A program made the position numbers and the translations under genes. A stretch of 64,000 nt of DNA, from positions 1,426,001-1,490,000 of the forward strand of contig NZ_CP061033.1 in the NCBI RefSeq assembly GCF_014490575.1, written 5' to 3'. Of this stretch, positions 50,266-59,464 are shown piece by piece (the first letter of the stretch is position 1; each line of letters begins with the position of its first letter). The DNA is from Corynebacterium zhongnanshanii. GTDB taxonomy: Bacteria > Actinomycetota > Actinomycetes > Mycobacteriales > Mycobacteriaceae. A model generated the notes under the pieces. It made no database searches. It saw only the letters and a list, made by a program, of their open reading frames with translations, and had not been told where the DNA came from.

Positions 50266-50745
50266 ATGAATGCATCAGGCACCGCAGGCACATCAGGCAC
50301 TGCTCCTCAGGCAGGCTCCCCGTCCACTCCGAAAGCGCGCTACGGGAAGCGCTCCGGTGGAACCTTCACCGGCAAGATCCTGGCCGTGGTTTTTGCTGCG
50401 ATGATGCTGGCGGCCGTGGTGTACATCGTGGCGATGCTTCGCAACCAGTCCACGGTGGATGTCACTGCAGTGGAGACGGGCGGCTCGGTGGTCTCCGATC
50501 ACGAAATCAAGGCAAGCATCGACATCACGCGCGATGACCCGTCCAAACCCGCCTACTGCATTATTTACGCGTTGGATTACGAGAAGAACGACGTCGGCCG
50601 TCGCGAAATCGCCCTGCCCGCCGGAGGCGACAAGACTGTCCGCGTAGAAACCACCATGCCAACGCGCGAGCGCGCCCACGCCGCGAAGGTCTACGGCTGC
50701 TCCTCCGACCTGCCGCCATATTTGACTCCGGAGACACAGAACTAG
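50266..50745 (+). CDS. DUF4307 membrane-anchored protein
   Basis: A 159-residue protein with an N-terminal disordered part, one membrane helix (about 38-62) and an exported domain matching DUF4307 (IDITRDDPSKPAYCIIYALDY and AAKVYGCSSDLPPYL). The two cysteines could pair. It is the counterpart of Rv1081c, next to greA and mca. The function is unknown. A TAAACT lies 10 nt before the ATG. Confidence 0.85.
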   Translation: MNASGTAGTSGTAPQAGSPSTPKARYGKRSGGTFTGKILAVVFAAMMLAAVVYIVAMLRNQSTVDVTAVETGGSVVSDHEIKASIDITRDDPSKPAYCIIYALDYEKNDVGRREIALPAGGDKTVRVETTMPTRERAHAAKVYGCSSDLPPYLTPETQN

Positions 50746-50808
50746 CGGCAAGCCGGGGCGGCGCTGCACGAAGCAGAACTAGTCGCGACCCCGCGCGACC
50801 TTGCATGT

Positions 50809-50814
50809 TAGACT
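50809..50814 (+). promoter_or_regulatory. -10-like hexamer for leaderless greA
   Basis: TAGACT lies 7 nt before the ATG at 50822. Confidence 0.45.
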
Positions 50815-50821
50815 TTTGATC

Positions 50822-51343
50822 ATGTCTGAGAACCAAACAACCTGGCTTACCCAGGAATCCTACGACCGCCTGCACAGTGAGCTGACCGCCCTGCGTGAGA
50901 ACCGCCCGGTGCTGGCCGCCGAGATTAACGAACGCCGCGAAGAGGGCGACCTGAAGGAAAACGGTGGCTACCACGCCGCACGTGAGCAGCAGGGCCAGGA
51001 AGAGGCTCGCATCGCGTACCTGGAGGAGCTGCTGGACAACGCCACCATCGGTGAGGCTCCGATGGAGTCCGGCGTGGCCCTGGTCGGAACCGTAGTGCAC
51101 GTGTACTACGACGGCGACGAGGACGACAAGGAGACCTTCCTGATCGGTACTCGCGGTTTGGAATCCTCCAACCCTGACCTGGAAACCTACTCCACCGACG
51201 CCCCTCTGGGCGCCGCGATCGTTGGCGCCAAGGAAGGCGAAACCCGCACCTACTCCACCCCGAGTGGCGAAGAGGTGCAGGTGACGCTGGTCAAGGCCGA
51301 GCCATACGACGCCGACCGCGATATTCCCCGCTCCCAGCAGTAA
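50822..51343 (+). CDS. greA: Transcription elongation factor GreA
   Basis: Rescues arrested RNA polymerase by stimulating cleavage of backtracked RNA. It has 173 residues. The N-terminal coiled coil contains [20 protein letters not shown] and the acidic tip region [20 protein letters not shown]. The C-terminal FKBP-like domain ends with [20 protein letters not shown]. The length is typical for actinobacteria. Preceded by a -10 at leaderless spacing. Confidence 0.97.
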   Translation: MSENQTTWLTQESYDRLHSELTALRENRPVLAAEINERREEGDLKENGGYHAAREQQGQEEARIAYLEELLDNATIGEAPMESGVALVGTVVHVYYDGDEDDKETFLIGTRGLESSNPDLETYSTDAPLGAAIVGAKEGETRTYSTPSGEEVQVTLVKAEPYDADRDIPRSQQ

Positions 51344-51371
51344 TTCGCGCTCTCGTGGATCGACGGTACCT

Positions 51372-51508
51372 GCGCGCGCGTACGGTGGCGGCGCGCGCGT
51401 ACGGTGGCGGCACACACGCATGCGGTGCGCCGCGCGCAATGCGTACAACGGTGCCTGCGAGTACTTGCGGTGCCTGTGCACAATGCGTACCAACGGTGCC
51501 TGCGCACG
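51372..51508 (+). repeat. Degenerate tandem repeats before the helicase gene
   Basis: GCGCGCGCGTACGGTGGCG is tandemly repeated exactly twice (51372-51390, 51391-51409). Diverged copies built on GCGTACNACGGTGCCTGCG continue to about 51508. The region separates greA from the helicase and shows no gene. Confidence 0.75.
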
Positions 51509-51523
51509 TAACGGGAGTTCGAG

Positions 51524-54370
51524 ATGAGTAACGCAAGCACCCCGTCCGACAACCCGACCTCCACGCCGTTCACCAGCACGAACTCCGCGCCGTTCGATCT
51601 GGAGAGCATCGGCGCAGGACTCCCGGTCTTTCAATCCCTCGGAGAACTCTGGGACATCCTGGATAACAGCACCACTGCTGTTATCCAGGCACCGCCGGGC
51701 ACAGGAAAGACCACCCTGATACCACCGGCGGTATCACACTGGCTCCACGCGAACCATATCGACGGCACCGTCATCGTGACCGCCCCGCGGCGCGTGGCGG
51801 TCCGCGCCGCCGCGCGCCGCCTCGGCCACCTCAGCGGCCCCTCAACCCTCGGCACGCACGTGGGCTATTCCATCAAAGGCGAACACACCCCCGGCGACCT
51901 GGTGGAATTCGTCACCCCGGGTGTGCTGCTGCGCCGCCTCCTCGCAGACCCATCCCTCGACGGCGTGGCGGCCGTCATCATCGACGAAGTGCACGAACGG
52001 CAGCTAGACACCGACCTGGTCCTGGCCATGTGCATCGAATTGGCTCAATTGCGCGAGGACTTCCGCCTCCTCGCGATGTCGGCCACACTGAACTCCCACG
52101 CTTTCGCGTCCCTCCTGGCCACTGGCACTACCCGTAGTACTAGTCCGATCCTCAGCACCCCCGCCGTCACACATCCGCTGGACATCACCTACCAACCGCA
52201 CCCAGGCCGCGCAGAATGCACCCGCGAGTTCCTCCACTTCCTCGCCGACCAAGCCATCCAGGCCGTGGAGCAACACCACCGGCAACACTCAGCGCTGGTC
52301 TTCGTCCCAGGTCAGCGCGAAATCGAGATCGTCGCACGCCATATCGAAGAACGCTCCACGATTGAGGTGCGCCGCCTGCACGGAGGGTTGGCGTCGAAGG
52401 AACAGGACAACGCGTTACGCAACACCCGCAACGCACGCATCATCGTCAGCACCTCCATCGCGGAATCATCGCTAACCGTGCCCGGCGTGCGGATCGTGGT
52501 GGATTCGGGGCTGTCGCGCGTCCCGCGGCGCGACAACACGCGGCAGATGACCGGGCTGGTGACGCTCGGCTGCGCGCAATCCACCGCCGACCAACGCGCC
52601 GGTCGCGCAGGCCGCGAAGGGCCCGGCACCGTCATCCGCGCCTACAGCGCCGCCGACTACTCCAACGCCGCGCCGGACATCACCGCCGAAATCCTGACGT
52701 CCGACCTATCCGACGCCGCCCTCGTCATGCTCAGCTGGGGAGCCGGAGCAGACTTCCCCTTACCGGACGCACCCGCTGACGCGGCGATGACGGACGCCAT
52801 CGCGACGCTCACGAGCCTCGGGGCTGTGGAGGGTGCCGAGGTCGCGGCTGGCCGAGTGAGTGCAGGTAGCGGAGTAGGCGGAGTGGGCAGAGGGTCCGCG
52901 GCAGATGGCCACGACGCGCCTGGCGGAAGTGGCGCGGGATTTTCGAAGCCTCCATCGAGCCCAGGCGGTGCAACTCCTGCGCTCGCGCGCGCAGGCGGTG
53001 CGATGGAAAAGCTGCATGAACTGCGCATCACTAACCTGGGGCGCGCCCTGGCGCTATTGCCGGTTGACCCTCGTCTGGGCAGGGCGTTGCTCATGTGCGG
53101 ACCCGCTGCCGCGGATGTTGTCGCTTCTTTGGCGGACTCGCCGCGAGGTGACCTGGGGCAGCTTGCCGCTGGGGTCACGAAGCACGCGAACCGCAGGAAG
53201 GCCCATGCGCAGGAGGCTCGGAGGCTTCGAGCGATGCTGGCCTCCCTCAACGCCAACTCCCCCGCCGAGACACAATCTACCTCTCCATCCAACGAGCGTC
53301 CCGATGGTTCGCACGGCTCCCATGCCGCTAGTTCCCACACCGACGAGACCTCCGCCTCTCATGCTGGCGCGACGTACAGCCCCCAGTCGGGCGAGTTCTG
53401 GGGTGAACGTGAGCCCGGCGTCGTCACGGCTCTCGCGTATCCCCAACGGATCGCCCGGCGCGTCGGCACCACGGACGAGTACCTGCTCGCGCAGGGGACA
53501 CGCGCAACCCTACCCGCTGACCTGGGGCTTTCGGGCGCGCCATGGCTCGCCATCGCCGACGTATCCCGAAGCCGTGCGCGCACCCACTCCGCGTCAGCCA
53601 CCATCCGAGCCGCCGCGCGACTCAGCGAACGCGACGCCCTGCGCATCCTGCCGGTGCGCGAAACCCTCGAAGCCACGGTGGAAGGCGGGGCGCTACGCGG
53701 GCGAAAAATACGCACCGCCGGCGCCATTGAACTGTCCTCCACGCCCTGTGCACTACCTAAGGACGACGCCGTGGACGCGCTCGCGCAACACATCAGACAA
53801 CACGGGCTCACAGACTTCCCGATGTTCGAACTGTCCGCGCAAGCCCGCCAGCTTCGGGATCGTGTGAACTTCCTGCACGCGCAATTGGGAGCGCCGTGGC
53901 CTGATTTGGGGAAAGACTTCTCCACCCTGGAACCCCTGGAGTGGCTGGGGCCAGAGCTTGAGGCTATCGCCGGCGGATCCCGGGCGGCCGTCGACATGCA
54001 TGCGGCACTCCAACGCGTGCTGCCGTGGCCGGAGGCCCTTGAGCTGGATAGCTTGGCGCCCGCCAATGTGGAGGTGCCGTCCGGTTCGCACCCCGCGGTG
54101 GACTATTCGACGGGGCGACCTGTGCTGAAAGTGAAGCTTCAGGAATGCTTTGGGCTGGTGGAATCGCCAGAATATGCAGGTATGAAGGTACAGTTTCACT
54201 TACTCTCCCCAGCTGGACGCCCACTAGCAGTGACCGATGATTTAGCAAGCTTCTGGTCCGGGGCATACCGCGGCGTGCGCGCAGATATGCGCGGGCGCTA
54301 CCCGAAGCATCCTTGGCCGGAAGATCCGTGGAACGCAGTGGCGACGTCGAAGACGAAGAAGCGGCTTTGA
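51524..54370 (+). CDS. hrpB: HrpB-type DEAH/DEVH ATP-dependent helicase
   Basis: A 948-residue superfamily 2 helicase. Walker A is in QAPPGTGKTT (about 59-63), followed by TAPRRVAVRAAARR, the DEVH box in VIIDEVHERQLDTDL and the SAT motif in LLAMSATLNS. The second RecA domain has LVFVPGQREIE, VSTSIAESSLTVPGV and the QRAGRAGR end. The HrpB-specific C-terminal domain finishes with RYPKHPWPEDPW. Two Gly/Ser/Pro-rich insertions (about 430-490 and 580-625) look disordered. The biological role of HrpB is poorly known. GGGAG precedes the ATG. Confidence 0.92.
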   Translation: MSNASTPSDNPTSTPFTSTNSAPFDLESIGAGLPVFQSLGELWDILDNSTTAVIQAPPGTGKTTLIPPAVSHWLHANHIDGTVIVTAPRRVAVRAAARRLGHLSGPSTLGTHVGYSIKGEHTPGDLVEFVTPGVLLRRLLADPSLDGVAAVIIDEVHERQLDTDLVLAMCIELAQLREDFRLLAMSATLNSHAFASLLATGTTRSTSPILSTPAVTHPLDITYQPHPGRAECTREFLHFLADQAIQAVEQHHRQHSALVFVPGQREIEIVARHIEERSTIEVRRLHGGLASKEQDNALRNTRNARIIVSTSIAESSLTVPGVRIVVDSGLSRVPRRDNTRQMTGLVTLGCAQSTADQRAGRAGREGPGTVIRAYSAADYSNAAPDITAEILTSDLSDAALVMLSWGAGADFPLPDAPADAAMTDAIATLTSLGAVEGAEVAAGRVSAGSGVGGVGRGSAADGHDAPGGSGAGFSKPPSSPGGATPALARAGGAMEKLHELRITNLGRALALLPVDPRLGRALLMCGPAAADVVASLADSPRGDLGQLAAGVTKHANRRKAHAQEARRLRAMLASLNANSPAETQSTSPSNERPDGSHGSHAASSHTDETSASHAGATYSPQSGEFWGEREPGVVTALAYPQRIARRVGTTDEYLLAQGTRATLPADLGLSGAPWLAIADVSRSRARTHSASATIRAAARLSERDALRILPVRETLEATVEGGALRGRKIRTAGAIELSSTPCALPKDDAVDALAQHIRQHGLTDFPMFELSAQARQLRDRVNFLHAQLGAPWPDLGKDFSTLEPLEWLGPELEAIAGGSRAAVDMHAALQRVLPWPEALELDSLAPANVEVPSGSHPAVDYSTGRPVLKVKLQECFGLVESPEYAGMKVQFHLLSPAGRPLAVTDDLASFWSGAYRGVRADMRGRYPKHPWPEDPWNAVATSKTKKRL

Positions 54371-54440
54371 TGGGCTGGGGTGCGATGAGATGCGGTGTGC
54401 TGGGCTGAGCTGAGCTTTCTTCCCAGTAGCACACCGCAGC

Positions 54441-54670
54441 TCACTACACTGCACTACTTGCCCAGCACTGCGGTGACCCACACCGCGCTGCACTACTTGT
54501 CCAGCTTCCCTCACCCAACACTGCGCTGCCCCACATCACGCCGCTTCTCTTCTTGCCCCAGCACCGCTCGGAATAGCATCACGCTGCGCTTTTTACCCGG
54601 CACTGCTCCACACAGCACCGCACTCCACTTCTTGCCTAGCACCGCGCCGAACAACATCACGCTGCCCCAC
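54441..54670. repeat. Degenerate tandem repeats, about 39 bp period
   Basis: Blocks like CACTACTTGCCCAGCACTGC recur near 54453, 54492, 54549, 54590 and 54628, about 39 bp apart with one larger step. Both strands stay open in some frames and would give 13-residue repeats. No start, ribosome site or known domain supports a gene. Confidence 0.65.
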
Positions 54671-54731
54671 TTCCACGGTTCACCCCCGCTCCGAATAGGA
54701 CACCGCGGTTGGTGGGGCAGGAAATGCGCCA

Positions 54732-54766
54732 AAACTGCAGTGATTTTGGCGAAATCACTGCAGTTT
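54732..54766. terminator. Symmetric hairpin downstream of the helicase
   Basis: AAACTGCAGTGATTT pairs exactly with AAATCACTGCAGTTT around a 5-nt loop. It may terminate transcription from both sides, though the T-tract is short. Confidence 0.6.
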
Positions 54767-54910
54767 CACCGCATCTGCTGCCTCAGCAGTTGCGCTCACA
54801 TTGCACCACCCTTTTCGCAATCCCGTGACCTTTGGTTTTGCAAAGTCACTGGCTCTAGCCTCACAAAACTCACGCCACATCGAAGCGTGCTGCTCAAGGG
54901 CCCAGCAAGC

Positions 54911-55030
54911 TTCCGTGCTAGAGCTCAGCAAGCTAGAGTCCACCAAGCTCTCACAGTATCGAAGTCTCTGCGCCAGAGCTCCCGTGCTAGAGCTCAGCAA
55001 GCTCCCGCACTAAAACTCAGCAAGCTAGAG
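54911..55030. repeat. Copies of a gene 3'-end motif downstream of the DUF559-like gene
   Basis: CCGTGCTAGAGCTCAGCAAGCT occurs at 54913-54934 and 54982-55003. A diverged third copy, CGCACTAAAACTCAGCAAGCTAGAG, runs into the end of the gene at 55025. On the minus strand several units end in CTCTAG, like the gene's own last codons. Confidence 0.65.
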
Positions 55031-56230
55031 CAACCCAAGCTTTCGCACGATCACAGCCTTCAGCTCATCTTCACGCAGCAAACCGACTGTCACACGCTGC
55101 ACCTTTACGCCGAACTCATCGCACACCACTCCAACAGCTGTATCAAAATCACGCTGAGATCTATCGAGGTGATGCACCCCGTCGTATTGAAGTCCAACAT
55201 GCCGAGAACGTGCCCACATCTGGGCATTTCCCACTAGCTCGACGCTCTTCGAAGTCTGCAGATGCGCCCACAGGCGGCTTCCTACTTCCACAACCAGCAG
55301 GTCAAGGGCCGTGATCCGCCTCCCATGCTTCAGAAGCTCCACCTGAGGAATCACTTCAAATCTAGGCACACCGCTCTTGCCAGCAGCGCTCTTGCCACCA
55401 CCAGCATCACCCTTGCCACCAGCACCCGCACTCACGCTCACCCCATTCCGCGCCATGGCGTTCATGATGCTCTGCACCATCAGCCTCATGATGGTTTCTT
55501 GCGGCGAGTCCGCCTCCGCACTCGAAACCTCCCACACCTGAGCAAACAGCTTCCCATTCACCAAACCTTTCGCTTCGGCGCAGGCCATATCTTTGCGCAT
55601 CTGCGGCACCAAAAACCGACGCACCGCGTCCATGACCTGCACACTCCTCACGAAGTCCTGGCTGAGCTCAGCCGTGTACGGCACTCTCCATGGTTCGACG
55701 TGCACGCGGCCGTGGCTCAAGGCGTCTATCACTCCAGCGCACGCCGCCATGGGTCGCAGGACGTACATGCCGGGCAGCTGCGCGTCCGGCGCATGGGTGG
55801 GCAGTGGCGCGGCATCGGCGCTTCTGCGCCTCAGCACTAGTCGGTTGTCCGCAGGAATCGCGTGCCCAGAGTCTGCCTTCTTGCCGAAGGGTACGCGCCT
55901 CACAATCTCACCGCTCGCGCCATTCCCACCCACACCTCTCTCGCGCACTTTCACAAGCGCTCTGACCGCATTGTCGCTGTGTGTCACGAAACTGGTCGGC
56001 TGCTCATCCACCCAAAGCGTCAGCCCGCTGCATGCTAGCGCCGAGAAATGCGTCGCGACGGAGCTCGGATTACTGAGGTGGTACGCGCGCGTGCGCGTGA
56101 CCTGCGTAAGCCCGTGGGCCGCTTCATTCGCAGGCACCAGCACTCCGTGGCTGATGGCCGTGTACTTTTTCTGTGCTTCCCATCGGGACACGCTGGTCGC
56201 GGCGATGGGCATGAGGTGATCCCTTCCCAT
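55025..56230 (-). CDS. DUF559-like (VSR-fold) hypothetical protein
   Basis: A 401-residue protein with no close named family. The C-terminal part has the DUF559/VSR-like pattern: ALDLLVVEVG, then VGLQYDGVHHLDRSQRDFDTAV and FGVKVQRVTVGLL, matching the core Asp, YDG-H and final strand of PD-(D/E)XK nuclease folds. The N-terminal part (about 1-250) has the general layout of AbiEi-like regions, with AYHLSNPSSVATHFSALACSG. A Gly/Ala/Lys linker lies near 285-305. It is a distant relative of the gene at 5906-6958. Start at 56230 is not certain; ATG at 56212 is possible. Confidence 0.6.
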   Translation of the reverse strand: MGRDHLMPIAATSVSRWEAQKKYTAISHGVLVPANEAAHGLTQVTRTRAYHLSNPSSVATHFSALACSGLTLWVDEQPTSFVTHSDNAVRALVKVRERGVGGNGASGEIVRRVPFGKKADSGHAIPADNRLVLRRRSADAAPLPTHAPDAQLPGMYVLRPMAACAGVIDALSHGRVHVEPWRVPYTAELSQDFVRSVQVMDAVRRFLVPQMRKDMACAEAKGLVNGKLFAQVWEVSSAEADSPQETIMRLMVQSIMNAMARNGVSVSAGAGGKGDAGGGKSAAGKSGVPRFEVIPQVELLKHGRRITALDLLVVEVGSRLWAHLQTSKSVELVGNAQMWARSRHVGLQYDGVHHLDRSQRDFDTAVGVVCDEFGVKVQRVTVGLLREDELKAVIVRKLGLL

Positions 56231-56346
56231 GTGCCTTACTCTGCCAGCGCGCAGCGCCGCGCCGCAATGGGCTCCGCGAAACCTGTGGATAACTCGCGGG
56301 CGTGGCAGGGTCCGTGTGACGTTGTGGATAACTCCGCGTGCCCCTT

Positions 56347-56365
56347 TTTATATTCGACGCCCAGC
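56347..56365 (+). repeat. 19-bp motif shared with 7963-7981
   Basis: Identical copy of TTTATATTCGACGCCCAGC, here in the gap upstream of the DUF559-like gene (minus strand). Confidence 0.75.
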
Positions 56366-56455
56366 TTCCCTCCCCCAAACCTCCCCCAGAAGAGATGGCG
56401 TGCTGAGCACAGGTCGCTGACGCGCTGGGCAAAAGTGATCAGCAACAGTGATGGC

Positions 56456-56492
56456 GCGAAAAACCCGTTGGTGGGGTTCCACCAACGGGTTT
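56456..56492 (-). terminator. Terminator of the BI-1 gene
   Basis: AAACCCGTTGGTGG pairs perfectly with CCACCAACGGGTTT around a 4-nt loop. On the minus strand a TTTTT run follows, so it suits the gene ending at 56635. Confidence 0.88.
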
Positions 56493-56634
56493 AGTGCGCA
56501 CGCGTTAGTGCGCGAGCTGGGCTGCGTAAGCTAGCCTGCGCGGGCGTTGCTGCAGGAGCGAGAATGCGCGTGCGTTGCTGCACAGCACGTTATGGTGCGC
56601 AGCTTGCAGCGAGCGCAGCGCGCTGCGCTCCCTG

Positions 56635-57522
56635 CTAGTTCCTGTTCAGCATCGACAGGAAGCGCAGGATCTCGGTGTACAACCACACCAGCGTGACAGC
56701 CAGCCCCAAGGCAACGCCCCAGGCCATCTTGGATGGAGCGCCAGCGCGTACCAGCTTGTCAGCCTGGTCGAAGTCCAGCAGGAAGCTCATCGCTGCCAAG
56801 CCGATGCACACCAGGGAGAACAGGATAGCCAGCGGGCCTCCGTCACGCAGTGGGCCGGCGGAGCCGGTGAACAGTCCGAACACCAGGTTTCCAAGGGCGA
56901 GAACCAGAACACCAATCAGCGCGCCCACCATGAAGCGCGTGAACTTCGGGGTCACCCGGATTGCCCCGGTTTTGTACACAAAGAGCATTCCCACGAACAC
57001 TCCCAAGGTTCCGAGGACAGCCTGGGCGATGAGGGCCCCGGCGTCGGCACCTCCTACGTTCATGCCCGTGACCATAAAGCTGAAGCCGCCGACGAACAAT
57101 CCCTCGAACGCCGCGTATGCCAAGGTGACAGGTGCCGAGCCGTACTTCTTACCGAAGCTGGAGATCAGCACGGCGACCAGGCCACCGATCATGCCCACGA
57201 AGGTCAGGATCATGCCGAGGCCTGGGTTGGAGAGGTTAATGAAGTAGTTCACCGCAGCCAGCGCGACGATCACGGCCACCACAATGCCCGTCTTAGCAAC
57301 AACATCGTCCACGGTCATGGGGCGGTCGGCGCTTCCGGCGGAGCCGTAGTTAGCGGCGTCCTGTGCTCCGTACTGGTGAGCGGCGGTGGCGACACCCCCA
57401 CGCGCCGACGTTGCGTAAGGGTTGGTTCCCTGCTGTCCGGCCTGTCCGTTAGATTGTGTGAATGGATTACGCTGGCCGTTATCGTTGGCCAGCGAACTCA
57501 TGAAGGGGTTTGAGCTTTTCAT
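56635..57522 (-). CDS. Bax inhibitor-1 / YccA-like membrane protein
   Basis: A 295-residue protein of the actinobacterial Bax inhibitor-1-like family. About 75 N-terminal residues are Asn/Gln/Gly-rich and disordered (NPFTQSNGQAG, NPYATSARGG), then seven membrane helices follow. VDDVVAKTGIVV begins the membrane domain and ALGLAVTLVWLYTEILRFLSML ends it. Relatives are pH- or calcium-sensitive leak channels; the role in bacteria is unclear. GGAAGTG precedes the ATG at 57522. Divergent from gabD2. Confidence 0.9.
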   Translation of the reverse strand: MKSSNPFMSSLANDNGQRNPFTQSNGQAGQQGTNPYATSARGGVATAAHQYGAQDAANYGSAGSADRPMTVDDVVAKTGIVVAVIVALAAVNYFINLSNPGLGMILTFVGMIGGLVAVLISSFGKKYGSAPVTLAYAAFEGLFVGGFSFMVTGMNVGGADAGALIAQAVLGTLGVFVGMLFVYKTGAIRVTPKFTRFMVGALIGVLVLALGNLVFGLFTGSAGPLRDGGPLAILFSLVCIGLAAMSFLLDFDQADKLVRAGAPSKMAWGVALGLAVTLVWLYTEILRFLSMLNRN

Positions 57523-57752
57523 ATAGTCACTTCCGTTGTTGTGCTGGTCATTCAAAGACGCTTCCGGGTGTGAAGCCTCAGAAGCTCGGGTGTATGTCAC
57601 CGCTCGATATGTACAACGTACGACTTATAGGTTTTGTTCCCTGGTTGCATTGGGGGTAGCTAAAACCATTTCGCACCTTGCCATCACCCAGCCACATCTC
57701 AAAGAATTTCCCTCTTGCAACCAAAAGCGCCACAGCAGCACGCATGTTTCGG

Positions 57753-57758
57753 TACGCT
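57753..57758 (+). promoter_or_regulatory. -10-like hexamer for leaderless gabD2
   Basis: TACGCT lies 8 nt before the ATG at 57767. Confidence 0.4.
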
Positions 57759-57766
57759 CCCTAACT

Positions 57767-59365
57767 ATGAACCTGAAGCGACTCCCCCTTGGCCCCTTGC
57801 CGTCTGATGTTGAAGAAGAACTGCGTGACCTGTCCGCGAACGCCCGCGTGTCCACCAGCACGCCGAAGCTGGACCCCAATGGCTCGATCCTGACCGTCGA
57901 GATCCCCTTCACCGGCGAGACGCTGGGCTGGGTGGCCTCCGGTACCGAAGATGATGTGACTGAGGCGTTCCGCATCGCGCGTCGCGCGCAGCGTTCCTGG
58001 CGCCACGTTCCGTTCTCTGAGCGTAAGAAGATTTTCAGCCGTTTCCACGATTCTGTGTTGAAGCAGCGCGAGCTGCTGGCTGATCTGGTCCAGCTGGAGA
58101 CGGGTAAAAACCGCGCCACGGCGATGGATGAAGTTCTGGATATTGCGAATAATGCCCGTTATTACGCGAATAATGCGGAGAAGTTTATGCGCGAGCGCTC
58201 CCGGTCGACGGCTCTTCCTGTGCTCATTAAGTCCCGTGAGCAGCGCGAACCTTTGGGTGTGGTGGGTCAGATTTCCCCGTGGAATTACCCGTTGTCTCTG
58301 TCGATTGGCGATGCCATTCCCGCCCTGTTGGCTGGAAATGCGGTGGTCGCGAAACCTGATTCCAATACTCCATTCACTGCCCTGCTCGCCTTTAAATTAT
58401 TATTCGACGCCGGCCTCCCTCGCGACCTAGCCCAACTTGTCACGGGAAGTGGCCGTGTGGTCGGTACCGCCATCGCGGAACAGTGTGACTACCTGATGTT
58501 CACCGGCTCCACCAAGACCGGCAAGATTCTGGGCGAGACTGTGGGACGGCGCCTGGTGGGCTACTCGGCGGAGTTGGGCGGCAAGAACCCTCTCATCGTC
58601 GCGAATGATGCTGACATGGATTACGCCGTGCGCAATATCGTGATTGGTTGTTTCTCCAACTCGGGTCAGCTGTGCGTTTCCATCGAGCGTATTTATGTGG
58701 AGCGCGGATCCTATGACGAATTCGTGGCGAAGTTCTCAGACGCTGTGAAGGCAATGAGCATTGGTCCCGGTTTCAATCCGGAGGTTCAGATGGGAAGCTT
58801 GGCGTCGAAGGATCAATTGGATACGGTGACGGAGTACGTGGAGGATGCGCGGGCGAAGGGCGCGACTATCATCGCGGGTGGTCGCGCGCGGCCGGATTTG
58901 GGCCCGTACTTCTACGAGCCGACCGTGATGGTTGATGTGCCGGAGGATGCGCGGCTGCGCACGGAGGAAGTGTTTGGGCCGGTGGTGTACATCGAGCCTG
59001 TGTCCGATCTTCAGGATGCGGTCGAGAAGGCGAATGACACTGCATATGGTCTCAACGCGTCGGTGTTTGCGCAGTCGGAGACCGCGTGGCGGATCGGATC
59101 GCAGATCCAGGCCGGCTCGGTGTCCCTGAACGACGGGTACATGGCGGCGTGGGCGTCCATCGACAACCCGATGGGCGGCATGAAGGAATCCGGCATGTCC
59201 CACCGCCACGGCGAGGAAGGCCTGATCAAGTACACGGCCAGCCGCAATGTCTCTGAGCAGCGCTTCATGAGCATCCGCGGCCCGGAGGCTCTGAGCCGGA
59301 AGGCGTACAGCACCATCATGGCCCAGGCGATGCTTGTGGGTAAGAAGCTGCGGGTTCTGCCGTAG
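57767..59365 (+). CDS. Succinate-semialdehyde dehydrogenase, GabD2-like aldehyde dehydrogenase
   Basis: NAD(P)+-dependent aldehyde dehydrogenase of 532 residues. SPWNYPLSLSIGDAIPALLAGNAVVAKP binds cofactor, MFTGSTKTGK follows, the general base is in AELGGKNP and the catalytic Cys in NSGQLCVSIER. LETGKNRATAMDEV and the C-terminal GMKESGMSHRHGEEGLIKYT fit the GabD2 (Rv1731-like) group, which oxidises succinate semialdehyde to succinate. Substrate choice is inferred from family resemblance. A -10 at leaderless spacing sets the start. Confidence 0.9.
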   Translation: MNLKRLPLGPLPSDVEEELRDLSANARVSTSTPKLDPNGSILTVEIPFTGETLGWVASGTEDDVTEAFRIARRAQRSWRHVPFSERKKIFSRFHDSVLKQRELLADLVQLETGKNRATAMDEVLDIANNARYYANNAEKFMRERSRSTALPVLIKSREQREPLGVVGQISPWNYPLSLSIGDAIPALLAGNAVVAKPDSNTPFTALLAFKLLFDAGLPRDLAQLVTGSGRVVGTAIAEQCDYLMFTGSTKTGKILGETVGRRLVGYSAELGGKNPLIVANDADMDYAVRNIVIGCFSNSGQLCVSIERIYVERGSYDEFVAKFSDAVKAMSIGPGFNPEVQMGSLASKDQLDTVTEYVEDARAKGATIIAGGRARPDLGPYFYEPTVMVDVPEDARLRTEEVFGPVVYIEPVSDLQDAVEKANDTAYGLNASVFAQSETAWRIGSQIQAGSVSLNDGYMAAWASIDNPMGGMKESGMSHRHGEEGLIKYTASRNVSEQRFMSIRGPEALSRKAYSTIMAQAMLVGKKLRVLP

Positions 59366-59380
59366 TTGCTGTGATGCGGT

Positions 59381-59455
59381 GGCTAGGGCCTGAGCATAGC
59401 GGCTAGGGCCTCAGCGCAGCGGGTCTGTAGACTCTTCGCAGTGGGGCTGTAGACT
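59381..59455 (+). repeat. Short tandem repeats carrying two promoter-like elements
   Basis: GGCTAGGGCCTGAGC and GGCTAGGGCCTCAGC are 20 bp apart. They are followed by CTGTAGACT at 59425-59433 and 59447-59455, 22 bp apart. The second TAGACT (59450-59455) lies 9 nt before the methyltransferase ATG, so a promoter may have been duplicated. Confidence 0.6.
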
Positions 59456-59464
59456 TGCGCCATT

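Larger units (their letters stand above)
56231..56634. other. Gene-free interval with motif and terminator
   Basis: No gene is supported in this 404-bp gap. It contains the repeated 19-mer at 56347-56365, a terminator at 56456-56492 and several repeats of GCGTGCG/GTTGCTGCA type near 56540-56600. Confidence 0.5.

Noticed and set aside
51372..54670. CRISPR array candidates at the tandem repeats near 51.4 and 54.5 kb
   Set aside because: Units are adjacent or decayed, there are no uniform spacers and no cas genes are in the window.
54395..55237. 280-residue plus-strand frame over the repeat region
   Set aside because: Its repeats follow from the 39-bp DNA period, it runs antisense into the DUF559-like gene and no ribosome site or promoter is seen.
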